Positions 34,854 to 47,011 of a stretch of 64,000 bases of DNA are shown piece after piece (the first letter of the stretch is position 1; each line of letters begins with the position of its first letter). The translations under genes were made by a program, and so were the position numbers. The notes under the pieces are model-generated. The model ran no database searches, was not told the DNA's origin, and worked only from the letters and a program-made list of their open reading frames with translations. The DNA is taken from the NCBI RefSeq assembly GCF_002994745.2, contig NC_037094.1, positions 65,812,989-65,876,988 of the forward strand, given 5' to 3'. Origin of the DNA: Rosa chinensis. Taxonomy: Eukaryota > Streptophyta > Magnoliopsida > Rosales > Rosaceae.

Positions 34854-35279
34854 AAACTGCCAGCTCCGTAGCTTTTTCTTTTGTTTTTTGTAATGCCGTT
34901 GAGGCTTCTCTTTGTATTTTGACAATATTTTTGGGCGGGTAGTCCTGACCCTAGTTATATGAAATATTGTTATTTGTTTCTGAAATTTTGCCAAGTGTGG
35001 GATTGTGTCTAATGATTGTACTGTTTGAATGTTGATATACCGCTAGAGTTTTGACTTGTGCTTTTGCTAATCAACGAAACATTAAAGGAATTAAAATTAT
35101 TCCAAGTGCACGATGTAGCGGACATGGTCCACCGAATGTTGTTGGCGTTGCCAGTTAACTTTTGTGCTGGACTTGGTGACAATGGTTTGAATAATTCCTC
35201 GTTTCATTGATAGCTAACAGATCAGCGTTTACAAAAGCGGGGTTCTTCCTATTGGGTAGCTTCCCTTAGCTAAATATTG

Positions 35280-36400
35280 AACAAAAATTTAGCTAAGTCA
35301 AGATGCTCTTGGGTAGTGGCATGACTATTTGTAATAATACCGATCGAAGGTGTTCGGTATTCCAAGGGTGGGTCGTTGTGACGCCATCCTTGTCCATTAA
35401 ATAGAAGGTGCCAGGGCTGACGACCTCCACAATTTTGTATGGTCCTTCCAAGTTGGGTGGAGTGCCGTTGGCGGAGGGATGACATATTTCATGACCCAGT
35501 CCCCCAGTTGGAGGTTCTAGGCCTTGACTCTGGTGTTGTAGAAACGCGACACCCGCTGTTTGTTTTGCAAGTTGTGCAAGTGGGCCTTGTGGCGTTTTTC
35601 CTCGAGGAGGTCTTTGTCGAGGTTGACGCCTTCGTCGTTGGTGTCGGAGCAATAGCCCTCGACCCTAGCGGTAGGTTGGGTGACTTTAATGGGTAGGACG
35701 GCCTTAGTTCCGAACATCATAAAGAATGGTGTTTCACCGGTGGCGGAAGTTGGGGTAGTCCTGATGGCCCACAGAACTTCCGAGAGCTTCTCCGCCCATA
35801 AACCCTTGGCGTTGTTGAGTTTCTTTTTAGCAGCTTCTTGATTATCTTGTTTGCTGCTTCGACTTGGCCATTGGTTTGGGGGTGAGCGACAGATGCAAAA
35901 CTCATCTTGGTGCCCAAGTTAGCGGTGAAATATATGAGTTCCTTGTTGTTGAACTGTGTGCCGTTGTCTGTGATGATTGTGTGGGGGACAACATAGCGGC
36001 AGTAGATGTTCTTCCAGAGGAAGTGAGTTACCTTGGCAGCAGTTATTGCCGTTAGCGGTTCCGCCTCTATCCACTTACTGTTGTAGTCGATGGCGACAAT
36101 GATGTATTTGAACTGGCCCTTGGCGGTTAGGAATTTTCCAAGCAAGTCCAGGCCCCACGTGGAGTGGATCCATGGGCCAATAATGATTGACAGGGGTTCC
36201 GCCGGGGCATGGGGGAGGTTAGCGTATTGTTGACATTTGTGGCAAGACTTTGACACCTTTCTGGCGACTTCGCCTAGCGTGGACCAGAAGTAGCCCTGTC
36301 ACATTGTGAGATTGGCCAGGGACCTGGCGCCTGAGTGGTTTCCACATTCCCCGGCGTGTATCATTGCTAGCACGACCTTTCCCTCTTCCTGTGTCAAACA
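35280..36400 (-). pseudogene. Tat integrase region
   Basis: Minus strand: the HHCC zinc region (HAGECGNHSGARSLA ... SCHKCQQYA, with one stop between), then the DDE core with Asp in TWGLDLLGKF, Asp in IITDNGTQFNN and Glu in QTNGQVEAANKII. The C-terminal part is degenerate, with frameshifts near 35720 and stops near 35517. All catalytic residues are present but the frame is broken. Confidence 0.85.
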
Positions 36401-36424
36401 CCAGAGGTTGGGGTGGGTGAATCC

Positions 36425-37015
36425 TTAGCGGTAGAGCTTGCCATTCTGGATATTATAGCGGGTTACCCTCCGCTTGAGCTGCCGTGCTTCGACCTTATCC
36501 GCTGGCAGTGTCCCATTGAGCTTGCATTCGATGATTTCATCCATCCAGCTGGGATTGACCTCAATATTAAAAATCTTCGCTAGGATTTTGGTGATGCTTG
36601 GCTTGTCAAGGCATTCCACCCTTCTGTCCGCTGGACTTTGGTGTGGTTGAGCGGTTGCCAATCTTGCCAGCGAATCAGCCTTGGCGTTCTTTTCCCTGAG
36701 GATATGTGTGATGGTGTGAAATTTTAATTTTTTGAGAAGTGTCTTGACGTACCCCAAGTATGCCGCTAACTGTTGGTCCTTGGCCTGGAAACTGTCGTTA
36801 ACCTGGTTAACGACTAGCTGGGAGTCGTTGAATATGTTGACACTGTCAGCCCCTGAGTCGATGGAGAGGAGTAAGCCTGTAATGAGCGCTTCATACTCCG
36901 CCATGTTGTTTGAGGATGTGAAATTGAATTTTAATGCGTATTCCACGTTCAGTCCCCCTGGCCCTGTCAAGATGACTCCGGCGCAGCAGGCCTTGGCGCA
37001 AGCGGAGCCGTCCAT
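36425..37015 (-). pseudogene. Tat RNase H domain
   Basis: The 196-codon frame MDGSACAKACCAGVILTGPG has the Asp of the first motif, the Glu of NNMAEYEALITG, the Asp of NIFNDSQLVVNQV and a late Asp in KNAKADSLARLA, the full RNase H acidic set. This is the archaeal-like RNase H type found in Tat elements, placed between RT and integrase. Confidence 0.82.
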
Positions 37016-37232
37016 ATGGAGGTTCCAGTCTGACTACTGTTGGGGGGCTAGTTCCTGAGCGGTTACCATTTCTATGTTGGCCTCTTCTGCCCCTAGTTTG
37101 GGTTCATCCTGACGCTCGGTGAGCTCAGCGATGAAATCTGCCACTGTCTGGCCTTTCATGGCTGTCCTTGGCTTGTAATCAATGTCAAACTCGTTGAGCT
37201 AGATGGCCCACTTGTTGAGGCGACCGGAGTGA

Positions 37233-38375
37233 TCAGGATTCTGCATTACTTGCCTCAATGGCTGGTTTGTTAAGACATGAATTATGTGGGCCTGGAAGTA
37301 CTAGCGGAGGCGTCTTGCGGCGACAATGAGTGCGAGAGCGAGCTGCTCCAGGGGGGTATATCTTGTTTCCACTCCGTTCATGCCTCTGCCGGAGTAGAAT
37401 ATTGGGAGCTCCTCTTGGCCCTCTCGTCGTACAATGGCGCAGCTTACCGCTGATGGGGATCTCACCCTGTACATGAATGGAAAGAAGTGGGACTGCTGCC
37501 AAGTATTCCTTCAAACTTTAGAACGCCGCCTCACAATCTGGAGTTCAGTCAATTTCTTTCTTGTAGGTCTTCTTCAGAACTTTGAAAAATAGGAGGCATC
37601 TATCAGTGAGTCTGGAAATGAACCGAGAAAGGGTGGTTAGTTTGCCTTGGAGGCTCTGAACGTGCACTTTCCATTCCGGCAACTTCATGTTGAGGATGGC
37701 TTGCACCTTCTCAGGGTTAGCTTCTATGCCTCATTCACTGACGATGTGTCCCAAGAACTTGCTATCGGTGACTCCAAAGAAACATTTCTCTGGGTTGAGG
37801 CACATACCATAGACCAAGAGGAAGGTGAATATGATACGGAGGTTCGCCACGTGTCCGCTGGCCTTGATGCTCTTAACAAACATGTCGTCCACATAGACTT
37901 CTATTATTTTGCACATGGCGTTCATCAACCGTTGGTATGTTACCCCAGCGTTCTTCAAACCGAAAGGCATGACATTGTAACAATATAGGCCCTTGTCGGT
38001 TGTGAAGGTGGTGCACTCTTGGTCGACGGCGTGCATCTTGATTTGATTGTATCCTGAGAAGGCTTCCATCATGCTGAGCAACTCATGTCCCGCTATAGCG
38101 TCAACTAGTTGATCGATGCGGGGTAGTGGGAAACTATCCTTGGGGCATGCCTTCTTAAAACCCTTGAAGTCTACACACATCCGCCACTTTCCGCTAGGTT
38201 TCTTGACCATGACCAAGTTGGAAATCCACTGAGGGTAATTGACTTGGCGGATGAACCCAATGCCCTGAAGCTTGGCGACTTCTTCCTCTATTGCACGATA
38301 TCTCTCTTCATCAAAGGCCCTTCGCCGCTGCTTGACTGGATGGAAGGATGATTTAATGCTCAACTTGTGCGTCAT
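37233..38375 (-). pseudogene. Tat reverse transcriptase
   Basis: The frame from 38375 to 37731 carries GFIRQVNYPQWISNLVMVKK, VDFKGFKKACPKDSFPLPRI, MPFGLKNAGVTYQRLMN and the active site EVYVDDMFVKS, ending FLGHIVSE and then a stop. Beyond it the connection region continues in other frames with stops. The frame is intact over the core RT motifs only. Confidence 0.87.
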
Positions 38376-38689
38376 GATCTCAGGGGAGATGCCCGATATA
38401 TCAGCGTAGGATCACGCAAAGACGGCGGCGTTGTCACGTAGAAACTGAGTGAGTTCTACCGCTATCTCAAGGGCTAGTTGAGCGCCTATGCGGATTGTCC
38501 TCTCAGGGTACCCGTCGGAGATGCTGATAACCTTCAAGGATGTTTTGGGTTGACAGGTTCCTTTTTTACATATTTCTCCTCGCCATCCCTAGGGTCTTCA
38601 AAAATATTTGTCACCGGTGCATGGTTTCTTACTGTGAGGATCTCATGGTGGCGTGTCGACCACGCTACAGTTTTTGAATAACATTCTCA

Positions 38690-39076
38690 TGCCAGTTGTT
38701 GAATTCCTTTTACACAGCCTGTCTCGTTAGGTGTGGGGAACTTCATGAGAAGCAAGTATCCTGCTATGATGCACTTTAGCTTGTTGAGCGTTGGTCGACC
38801 GATGATGGCATTATATGAGCTGAAACAGTCGACGACGATGAACTATGTATGTATCTCCACTGTGCATGGACTGGAACCGATAACTAGTCGCATGTAGTCA
38901 AAACCGAGTGGTTGCGTGACGTCCCCAGAGAAGCTGAGCAGTGGCTCATGATCTTGGAGTAATTTTCTATTCCGCTGGAGTTGGTTGTAGCAGCCATTGA
39001 AGATGACATTGACAGAGGATCCGTTGTCAACAAGGACCCTTCCCACGGACCATTTATCGAGCATGGCGTCGATCAA
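38690..39076 (-). pseudogene. Tat protease region
   Basis: The minus-strand frame includes VLVDNGSSVNVIF, matching the retropepsin active site (D-x-G-S) of Tat elements, and PLGFDYMRLVIG. A stop separates it from the downstream [13 protein letters not shown] block. It follows gag directly. Confidence 0.7.
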
Positions 39077-39082
39077 GAATGG

Positions 39083-41080
39083 TTAGTAGTGGGGTAGGTG
39101 CACTCCACGCTCCTCCTCTTCTAAGAAGGTAATAAGTTCCCAACCAGACTTTGGGAGTTTGGAGGATCTTTCATAACGGATATTGCAAATTTCTTTGGGG
39201 TGGTTAGCATGTGCATAGCGCTTTCTTGCCGTGTGAGACATGCTGGTGATCGGAGCACTGCCATCGATGGTGTTGATGCGGCGCATGGGTTCGATGTTGG
39301 CGACCACAGGTGGCGGTTGGTGCACCTTGAGTTGTTCCATCTTACCATCACGGCACAAAGTCTCAATAGCTGTTTTGAGAGCATTACAATTGTTGGTGTT
39401 GTGACCGCTGTCCTTGTGGTATTTACACCACTTACCAGTGTTTCTTGGTTTTCCCACTCTTGGGTACTTTCTTGGGGGTGGCGGTGGGATCTGGTCTTTG
39501 CACTGGTCGTATATCTCTTCATACGAGGCTGTGAGGACTGTAAACACTGCTTACCGCTGGGAGGACTCCATCTGTTTGTTACGGTTATCCCCGTGGGATG
39601 AGCGGTTGCCCTTGTGGTAATGCTGGTCCTTTTGCCGCTTGCTCTGGTAGTTGCCCTGTTGCCATTCTCTCTTCTTATCTGTTGGCGGCGTAGCAGAAGT
39701 TTTGTTAGCGGTCTCCTGATGGCTGGAGGAGGGCTGAGTGGACTTTGCAGGTGTTGGCTGTGATGGTGGGGTTTCTCTATATGTGATGAATTCTGCCTGT
39801 GCATGGATGACGGCTTCGCACATGACGTGGTCATACGTAGCATTTGGTTGGTTGTAATTGAGATGATAGAGAAATGGTCCCTTTAGGAGTCCTTGCTTGA
39901 AGGCTGCTAATGCCATTGTTTTATCAAGATTGCGGCACTGAGATGTTGTTGCTCACCACCTGGTGACAAATGACTTCAATGTTTCCTCTATGCTTTACTT
40001 GACGTTGAACAGTTGAGTTGTGTTGTGATGTCCGGTGGCCAACAGGATGAACCAAGAAAGGAAAGCGTTTGATAGTGCATGGAATGAGTCTATGGATCCT
40101 GGTGGGCATTCAAAGAACCAGCTCATTGCCTCACTATCTAGCGTTTCGCTGAACAAGTGGCAAAGTGTGGCGTCATCAAATCCCTTGTTGTTAGTGACTT
40201 TTTTGAAGGTGTCCATATGGACAAAGGGATCAGTCATGCCGCCATAATGTGTCATCTTTGGCGTCTTTGCATGTGCTGGTCTGACAGCTTGCAGAATCCT
40301 AGTGGTGAATGGCTCTGGCCTAAAAGCAAAGAGCGGATTTAGAATTAGCAGTGGGGCGCCTGCCTCCGCCAGGATTAGCCTTTGCTCTAATTGTTGCATC
40401 ATTTCCAAGATTAGGGCGGTTGCGTCATCTGCTGGCCCCCCCTGGAGGTTCCGCTGTAGTATCTCCCGCCTGGGGGTAGGTCGATTACCTTCAGTTATGG
40501 CCCTGGTCGCGGAGTGGTTGATGTGTGGTTGTGACTCAGCTTCCTGCTCCAGCATTAGTCGGGGCAGAGAAGGTGGTCCCATTCCCAGTAACTCAGGTGG
40601 GTTCAGCAGTACTTGCATCTGTATGATTGGTGCGGGTACCAATCCACCAGCGTTGGGTCTATTATGTCTGGTGCTCTGCGATTGCTCGCTCTGCGCTGGG
40701 TTTGCTTTTACCTCCAGCGCCCTCTTCAGTTCGTCGAATCTTGACATCAGCATGACCACTTGCTTTTAGGCTTCGGCCTTCTCCCTGCACTCCTGCTCGC
40801 GCTCCCTGTTTGCCTTGTGAAGGTCAGCCAATGCCAGCTCATACATAGCGGCAAGGTCTTGCCCTGGTGGGTGACTGCTGCTTGGTCGAGCCTCCACTGC
40901 AGTTTGAGTCAGCGTGACCTGGGGTGTGCCCTGGGGTTCCACACTAAGGTTGACTGGAGTGTTGAATAATGCGTAGTTAACATTAACTGGTGGGTTAACG
41001 TTAGTCGCAGGGTTGGTGGGATGGGGGTTAGCGAATTGATCCGCTTGCTCCTTAGCGTTTCCCCCGCTACCGTAAGTCAT
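39083..41080 (-). pseudogene. Tat gag (multiple stops)
   Basis: Starts MTYGSGGNAKEQADQFANPH just inside the 5' LTR/primer region. Capsid motifs follow (YGGMTDPFVHMDTFKKV, LCHLFSETLDSEAMSWFF, FKQGLLKGPFLYHL), then a Lys/Gln-rich linker and an unusual knuckle CKYHKDSGHNTNNC (C-x2-H-x4-H-x4-C). Stops occur near 40760, 39995, 39924 and 39550, giving several partial frames. Confidence 0.83.
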
Positions 41081-41136
41081 GGTGATTGTTGTGGTGGGAT
41101 GGCGTTTTGTTCAAGGATTCTCATAGACTGCGCCAA

Positions 41137-41634
41137 AGTTAATGTCTAATATTCAACGGTACCTAAATCTTGGATAACACGGTTCCAGTGGGCGAACCGC
41201 TACTCGTGGTGTAATCAACACTTCCGCTACCTGTCAAGTAAAATACAAAGGGCGTCAAAGGGAGACCGCGCTGGGTGGTCTTCTCTTCTCTGATGCCTAA
41301 GCTAGTCAATGTATTTATGTTGACAGAAGAACAGTAGGTAAGTAGTAATTGCGTAATTAATGAGGAGAGAACCTTTTATAGGTGTGGAAGAGGCCGACAT
41401 CTTCCATGTTTTCGATGTGGGATTGATATGCTTCAGTTCCCAACTTCTGGAACTTCTAATGCTATAGTGGTGTAGCACATGGTGGCGTCAGCGGTAATCT
41501 GGGGGTGAGGAGGGGCTCAGGCAGTAGCCTGCTTGGCTGTGTTTCCATAGGTCACTCCGTTGGTCCCGCTGGCGGTAGCATGAGCGTGACTCATTATAGC
41601 TAATTATGATTTGGCAAATGCTCATCTAAGTACA
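41137..41634 (-). repeat. 5' LTR of the Tat element
   Basis: Aligns to the LTR at 30013-30529 but is about 20 bp shorter and diverged. Its inner end (minus strand ...GACATTAACT) has lost the final CA found in the other copy. The adjacent TTTGGCGCAGTC is the presumed primer site. Confidence 0.86.
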
Positions 41635-41645
41635 CTTTCAGTTGG

Positions 41646-41998
41646 AAATAGCTTTAATATAGACTGGACTATTATGTCTCATATCCATAAAACTAAGTAC
41701 GTAGCAAAAAAAGGAGAACACTCAAAATTAGGCCCTAAGCATCCCATCTTCCCCTGCCATGCATTCTTGAATGCATGTACGAACTATAATATGATTGTAA
41801 TACACAAAGCTAGACAAGTAGATGAAAATTTCACTAGGGCTGGGCATTTTAATCTGAAAACACAAAAAAAATTGGACTGGACCATCCAGCTTAGGGTGGA
41901 ATTTTTACAAAAATTACTCGTAAATCAGAGGACTGAACTGTTGAACAAAAACGTCGGGCCGGTCCCAGTCTAGGAAATTGATCAATTAGAAAACCCAA
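41646..41998. other. Spacer between LTR block and foldback MULE
   Basis: Includes part of a 120-codon plus-strand frame (41611-41973) with no recognisable motif that starts inside the LTR, so it is unlikely to be a gene. Confidence 0.35.
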
Positions 41999-42490
41999 AT
42001 ATATATAGAGGGCCCTTCTAGTGAAGGGTCCCTTTTTTTGCCATTTTAAGGGATCACATATTAGACCAACATTTTGGTCACATATCGATATCTCAATCGT
42101 TCAGTTTTTAGGTCTCCATGACTAGATAACTTTTGCAAATTTTTAGCCAGGTTGATAAACGTGAAGGTATCGAATAGGGGTCATCATGAGCCGGGCTAGG
42201 GCTGGCCCTACCCTAAATTTTAGGGCTTAGGGTCGGGCCGGGCCGAGCCTAGTCAAAGTCAACAAAATTAAGAGCCGGGTAGGGTCGGGCCGGGGCTTAA
42301 ATATACTAACCCTTACCCGCCCGAAAAGCCCGATCACTAGGGCCGAAAGGGCCGGCCTTCCAAATAGGGCCAAATAGGGCCGAAATTGACCGAAAAGGGC
42401 CTTAGTTTGTTTAACAAAAAAAAAAAACATTATTTTTCTTCTTCTCAAAATATGGCTCAATGGTATATATAGGTAATAAAAAAATCATTG

Positions 42491-42665
42491 TGTTATAAAC
42501 TAAAGAAAAATATAGAGATAGAAGAGAGAAACAGAGAATGGAGGAGGTAGAAGTGTGTGTTTCATTCTCATTAGACCCCTTTATATAGGAGTAATGTTTA
42601 CATCATAAGGACATAACTAATGAGTATTTACAGTGGACAACCACATTTATATAATATTTATAACA
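42491..42665 (-). repeat. 3' LTR of the young copia element
   Basis: Plus-strand text TGTTATAAAC to TTTATAACA, adjoining the polypurine tract on its inner side. Confidence 0.9.
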
Positions 42666-45375
42666 CTCCCCCTTAGATGTCCACCACTAAATGATATGGT
42701 GTTGGACGCGCTTAATGTTGCCTCGTCAAAAACCTTGCCAGGTAACAAAAACCCAGTGGGACAAAAACAATCCTGGTCGAAGGAGAAAAAGAGTACAACG
42801 CGCATATGTCCTAGGTAGCATAATTTGAATGCTCCCCCTGATGAGAATCTCCCCCTGATTGTTGCAAGCTTCAATCATGTATATAATAAAATACATGCAC
42901 CATGTATATTGGATATGGTGTGTCGATCACATAGGTGAGACTATGTGTGCTTTACATAAAGGGGACTCATCATGAATTGCAATTCTTGCAAAAGTTAGGG
43001 CATTACCAATAAACTATGATAATAATTCTTACCTCAAGTAAAACCAATTTCATATGCTCAAATTATAGATAAAGATATTAGTTAAAGAATAACAATATAA
43101 ATGAACAACAACTGACACATTTACCTTTATCCGAGCATTGAAATTCAAGTATGGCATACTTAGCCATAAATATCAATTAGTGTAATTGATAATTTCATAT
43201 AGGCTCAATATGAGCTCTAGATAAATTCATAACTTCGCGAAAGTTAGAATATGTTGCAACATTGTGAGCATGATTCGAATTTGATTTCTTAGTCTTGTCA
43301 TAGTACTCATTGAGGCAATAAGTCACTTTGACCATAATTGAATGAGTATGTATGAGCTTTAGACTTTTGATTCCATGAGTGAGCTTTAAGCTCATTCATT
43401 CATGGACTTGCCTTTGGCAATATGAATCGGTCAAGGATTTGATTAAGCAATATGCTTATAATGACACATAGGATTTGGGGATTTGCTTTTAGCAATTTTC
43501 CTTTAAAATCTTCATATTAACCAAGAACAACATGCCATAAGTCTCTCGTCAATATAACATTGTACTTATAGAAAAGTTGTCGCTTAGAGAAGAATGATAA
43601 GCCCATGTCTCTATAAAGAGACTTGTGTCATAGTGATTTTAATTCACTTTAGTACACCCTTTGTAATTTTTTAGGGTTATAAAGTCCAAATATATCATCA
43701 CGTTTACAATATTCAAATTCATTGGAATTGCCTCTTTCCAATTTGGCCAATAGTATAATTTGTCGACACAATGAAACGTGGTAGTATACAACCCTTGATG
43801 ATATTTAGTAGATACAACAGATGAGATATCATCAATAATCATCAATTAAAGATCTATCACACATTCAAAATATATGCATGCATTAGCTATAATAAGCTTT
43901 GTTGATATCAGGTACCCTTGTCTCTTTTAGGACATTTGTTGTCTCTCAAGGACAAATTAATTAAAGAATGTGGATCTTTGTATAACCTCATAAAGAGCAT
44001 TATAGGGCTTGTATAACCTTATAGGGAGATTAAAACATTGGACTTGGTGGATATATCCCACATAATTCAAGCCGTTACATTAGTTTTTCCTCCCCCTAAC
44101 GGCGGGAAGACTATCAAATTTGACCACACAAAAATATGTGTTCATAAATATTGAATTGAAAATCCATTGGTGGGTGGCGAGCCCAAACCAATTTTTAGGT
44201 CAAGAAGATAATGAATTGAGATTTTTTCTCAAAATTAAAATGAGACATGGTGAATAGATATTACACACCAATTCATGTCGTTTTTCATAAACGATATTGC
44301 TCCCCCTAATGGCGGGAGGATTGTCCCATTAAAGTGACAACTCGCCAATATGTGATAAATTATAATATCCTCGTTAGGAAAGTTTGCAATATGCAGAGTA
44401 TGTATGTAGATGAGTCTACATGACATAGTAATGACACATTAGTCACGCCAAAATAAATTTATTTGGCTCAATGAAATTTTTAATTCATGATATAGTATAC
44501 AGTAGTATACTCATAGTTGATTAATACAACTTAATTTAGGTGAAAATTTCATCACCAAATATAAGCAATGTATTCCACATAGGTGACATAATACAAGCTC
44601 AGTTGGAGCCGGCTATCAATTAAGATCTTCAGCTCTTGAGATGATTGTTACCTTAGCTTATGGAAGCATCAATTGTGAAAAATTATCAACAATTGCAATG
44701 GATCATATCCATAGTTGCATTATATGTATGCAAGACAACTATGTTTGTCATTATATTTATCATGAACATTCATGGTTCAAAATGAATTTATTAATGAACA
44801 TGTGGTTCATATTATTGTTTGACACTGAAAAATGTCAAAATGATATACTCAAATTTCGAGTTTGGGACAGTAGTCCATATGGGTATAAGCATACACTCCA
44901 ATAATAATAGATTTAGGGACCATAGCCCTCATACTCAAAACATTTTGGTTTGAGTCTTCACAAGTAGAAGCATGTTCTAAAAGTGGAGTGAACAGAGGTT
45001 CACATATACTTATAAATAGAAGGGACAAAGGTCCTGACATAATTGGAGATCAAGAAACAAGAGGTTTCGATCTATTTGATTGTATAACAATCAGTAGAGG
45101 AATTTTTAAGTCCACATGTAATTGGATCAAGAAACATATAGTTTCGATCTCAATATAAAGTGACAATTTTATATTAAATTATTAGATAAGATAATAAGAG
45201 GAATTAAATTGAAGTTGTCAAACTCATGAAAATACATACCTCGATTCTGTTGAAAATATAATTGATATTTTTGATACTAAGATGTGAGTACCATATGCCA
45301 AAATAGAGGCAGATTCATTCAGAGTCAGTAATTGAAATATGCATTAATATAACATTATAACAAAATAATCAAAAA

Positions 45376-45449
45376 TCCGTTGTAGTGTAGTTGGTTAGGA
45401 TATTTGGTTCTCACCCAAAAAGACTTGGGTTCAAATCCTGGTAATGGAA
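45376..45449 (+). tRNA. tRNA-Glu(CTC)-like gene or pseudogene
   Basis: Starts TCCGTTGTAGTGTAGTTGG and ends CCTGGTAATGGAA. The acceptor stem pairs over 7 bp (two G-U). The anticodon stem TTTGG/CCAAA (45403-45407, 45415-45419) is fully paired around loop TTCTCAC with anticodon CTC at 45410-45412. The T arm is TTGGG/CCTGG around TTCAAAT, with wobble pairs. The D stem has at least one mismatch. A and B boxes are intact, and a pol III-type T run follows (from about 45453). Compared from memory with plant nuclear tRNA-Glu, changes are mostly C to T and G to A. It may be a decayed captured tRNA or a still-transcribed tRNA-like RNA. Confidence 0.6.
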
Positions 45450-45879
45450 TGTATTTTTGTTTTTTTTTTCACAAACGACATAATTATATGAGGTAGACAT
45501 GACAAAAATAATCATAAGACATCATGATCGAATAAAATAAATAACTATGATAAGTATCAAATAATGGTAATTGAATGAGTTACTTATAACAATAATTACC
45601 GGAGAATGATAATAAAATTGATAATAAAATGAGTTATTAATAACAATAACTACAAGATAATGACAATTAAAAATATTATCATGATAATTGTAACTCTTAC
45701 AACAAATTCTCATGACAAATTCGGTTATAAAAGATTTGTAATAAAGGTAATTTAAACGTAATAAATATGATTAAACAGATAACGATAATACAACATAATT
45801 ATGTTTAATCGTTGCCAAAACATAGGCTTAAAATTACTAAACAAAATAAATAGAGACAAAAAAAACGCCTAAACATAGG

Positions 45880-46375
45880 CTTAAAATTTATCGGTATCAA
45901 GAAAACTACCGCTGATCATGTAATCAATATGTTTTCCATTGTCCACAAAAAAATCAGAGACTTTGAACTTGTTATCTTCACTGACAGATTCTCCACATAA
46001 TTTTAGTTGGGAGGTAATCATATGTTTAGCAGAATTGGAAATCAGTGACAGATTTAAAGTTCTGAAGGCGCAAAATGCGTCCATTCATATCATGCTCTAA
46101 ATAGAACAATGATTTTCTGGTGAGCAAATCGATCAGCCAATGCTTGCCAAATCTCAAGTGGATATTTCACCGTAAGGTAATCATCTTTTAGGATTTTATC
46201 AAGATGATAACGCAAGAAAATCATAGGCTTGGCGGATCTTACATATATGACTTATTGTCAACTTTGATGGCATTAATTTCCAAGGTTTTTAGCCATAAGG
46301 TGAATTTCAGCATCAAATACTTCTTGCCAGAAATTTTAAGAGGATCAAAGTCCAATTTTGTTAGATGCGTCATCT
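45880..46375 (-). pseudogene. Gag remnant of the young copia element
   Basis: The minus strand reads MTHLTKLDFDPLKISGKKYL, then with frame changes FLRYHLDKILKDDYL, YPLEIWQALADRFAHQK and TSQLKLCGESVS. These are ordered motifs of the UBN2-type gag of plant copia elements. Stops and frameshifts exclude a working protein. No integrase or RT was recognised further on. Confidence 0.7.
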
Positions 46376-46836
46376 TTCTACAAACAAAAAAGATGAGATA
46401 TATTAGGATCCATAATTATTAGAACAATATGTTCTATGAAAAATTCATATATGAAACAGAGGTTTCGAAGAGTTCATAAATATGAACAATGGATCCCATA
46501 GGGAACACACGAGAAAAACATTCGTGTGATGTCTATAGAGCCATAGGTCTAAGACTACTCGGTCAGTGGACTCGAGTCTTGACTTTTGGAACAATGGTTC
46601 TCAAAGTCGAATATGAAGCATAAATCTCAACAATTAGATTATATAAAAGATACATACAAATATATGTAAATGATCGCATAATGAAAATTGATATTCATCT
46701 AGGAGAGAAAGAAGAAAAACTCATAGATCATTAGCCTTGGTCATAAGCAACTATGTTGCACCATAAGGCTTGCGGATCATCATGGAGTTCAAAGAAGAAG
46801 AAGAAGAAAAATAAGAGCAAATTCGTGCTGATAACG

Positions 46837-47011
46837 TGTTATAAACTAAAGAAAAATATAGAGATAGAAGAGAGAAACAGAGTATGGAGGAGGTAGAAGT
46901 GTGTGTTTCATTCTCATTAGACCCCTTTATATAGGAGTAATGTTTACATCATAAGGACATAACTAATGAGTATTTACAGTGGACAACCACATTTATATAA
47001 TATTTATAACA
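46837..47011 (-). repeat. 5' LTR of the young copia element
   Basis: 175 bp with one visible difference from the other LTR (AGAGTATGG instead of AGAGAATGG). The primer region lies just inside (46815-46836). Confidence 0.9.

Larger units (their letters stand above)
30013..41634 (-). mobile_element. Ty3/gypsy Tat-lineage LTR retrotransposon (11.6 kb, defective)
   Basis: LTRs at 30013-30529 and 41137-41634 are flanked by CTTTC copies (30008-30012 and 41635-41639). Read on the minus strand the order is 5' LTR, primer site with TGGCGCAGTC (about 41124-41135), gag, protease, RT, RNase H, integrase, then a long 3' region with an antisense open frame and minisatellite, polypurine tract and 3' LTR. 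The Tat clade is suggested by the extra RNase H type (MDGSACAKACCAGVIL, NNMAEYEALITGL), the CHHC-type gag knuckle and the antisense gene. LTRs differ by many substitutions and indels, and stops are common, so it is old. Confidence 0.9.
42491..47011 (-). mobile_element. Young non-autonomous copia-type element
   Basis: 175-bp LTRs (42491-42665 and 46837-47011) differ by eye at a single position, and CATTG flanks both sides (42486-42490 and 47012-47016). The polypurine tract CTAAGGGGGAG and the primer region CGTTATCAGCACG show minus-strand orientation. The 4.2-kb interior has no long open frame, only a gag remnant and a tRNA-like gene, yet the LTRs are almost identical. It must have been copied recently by proteins supplied in trans. 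Confidence 0.88.

Noticed and set aside
41611..41973. 120-codon open frame
   Set aside because: Begins inside the Tat LTR, has no motifs and shows no splice or promoter context.
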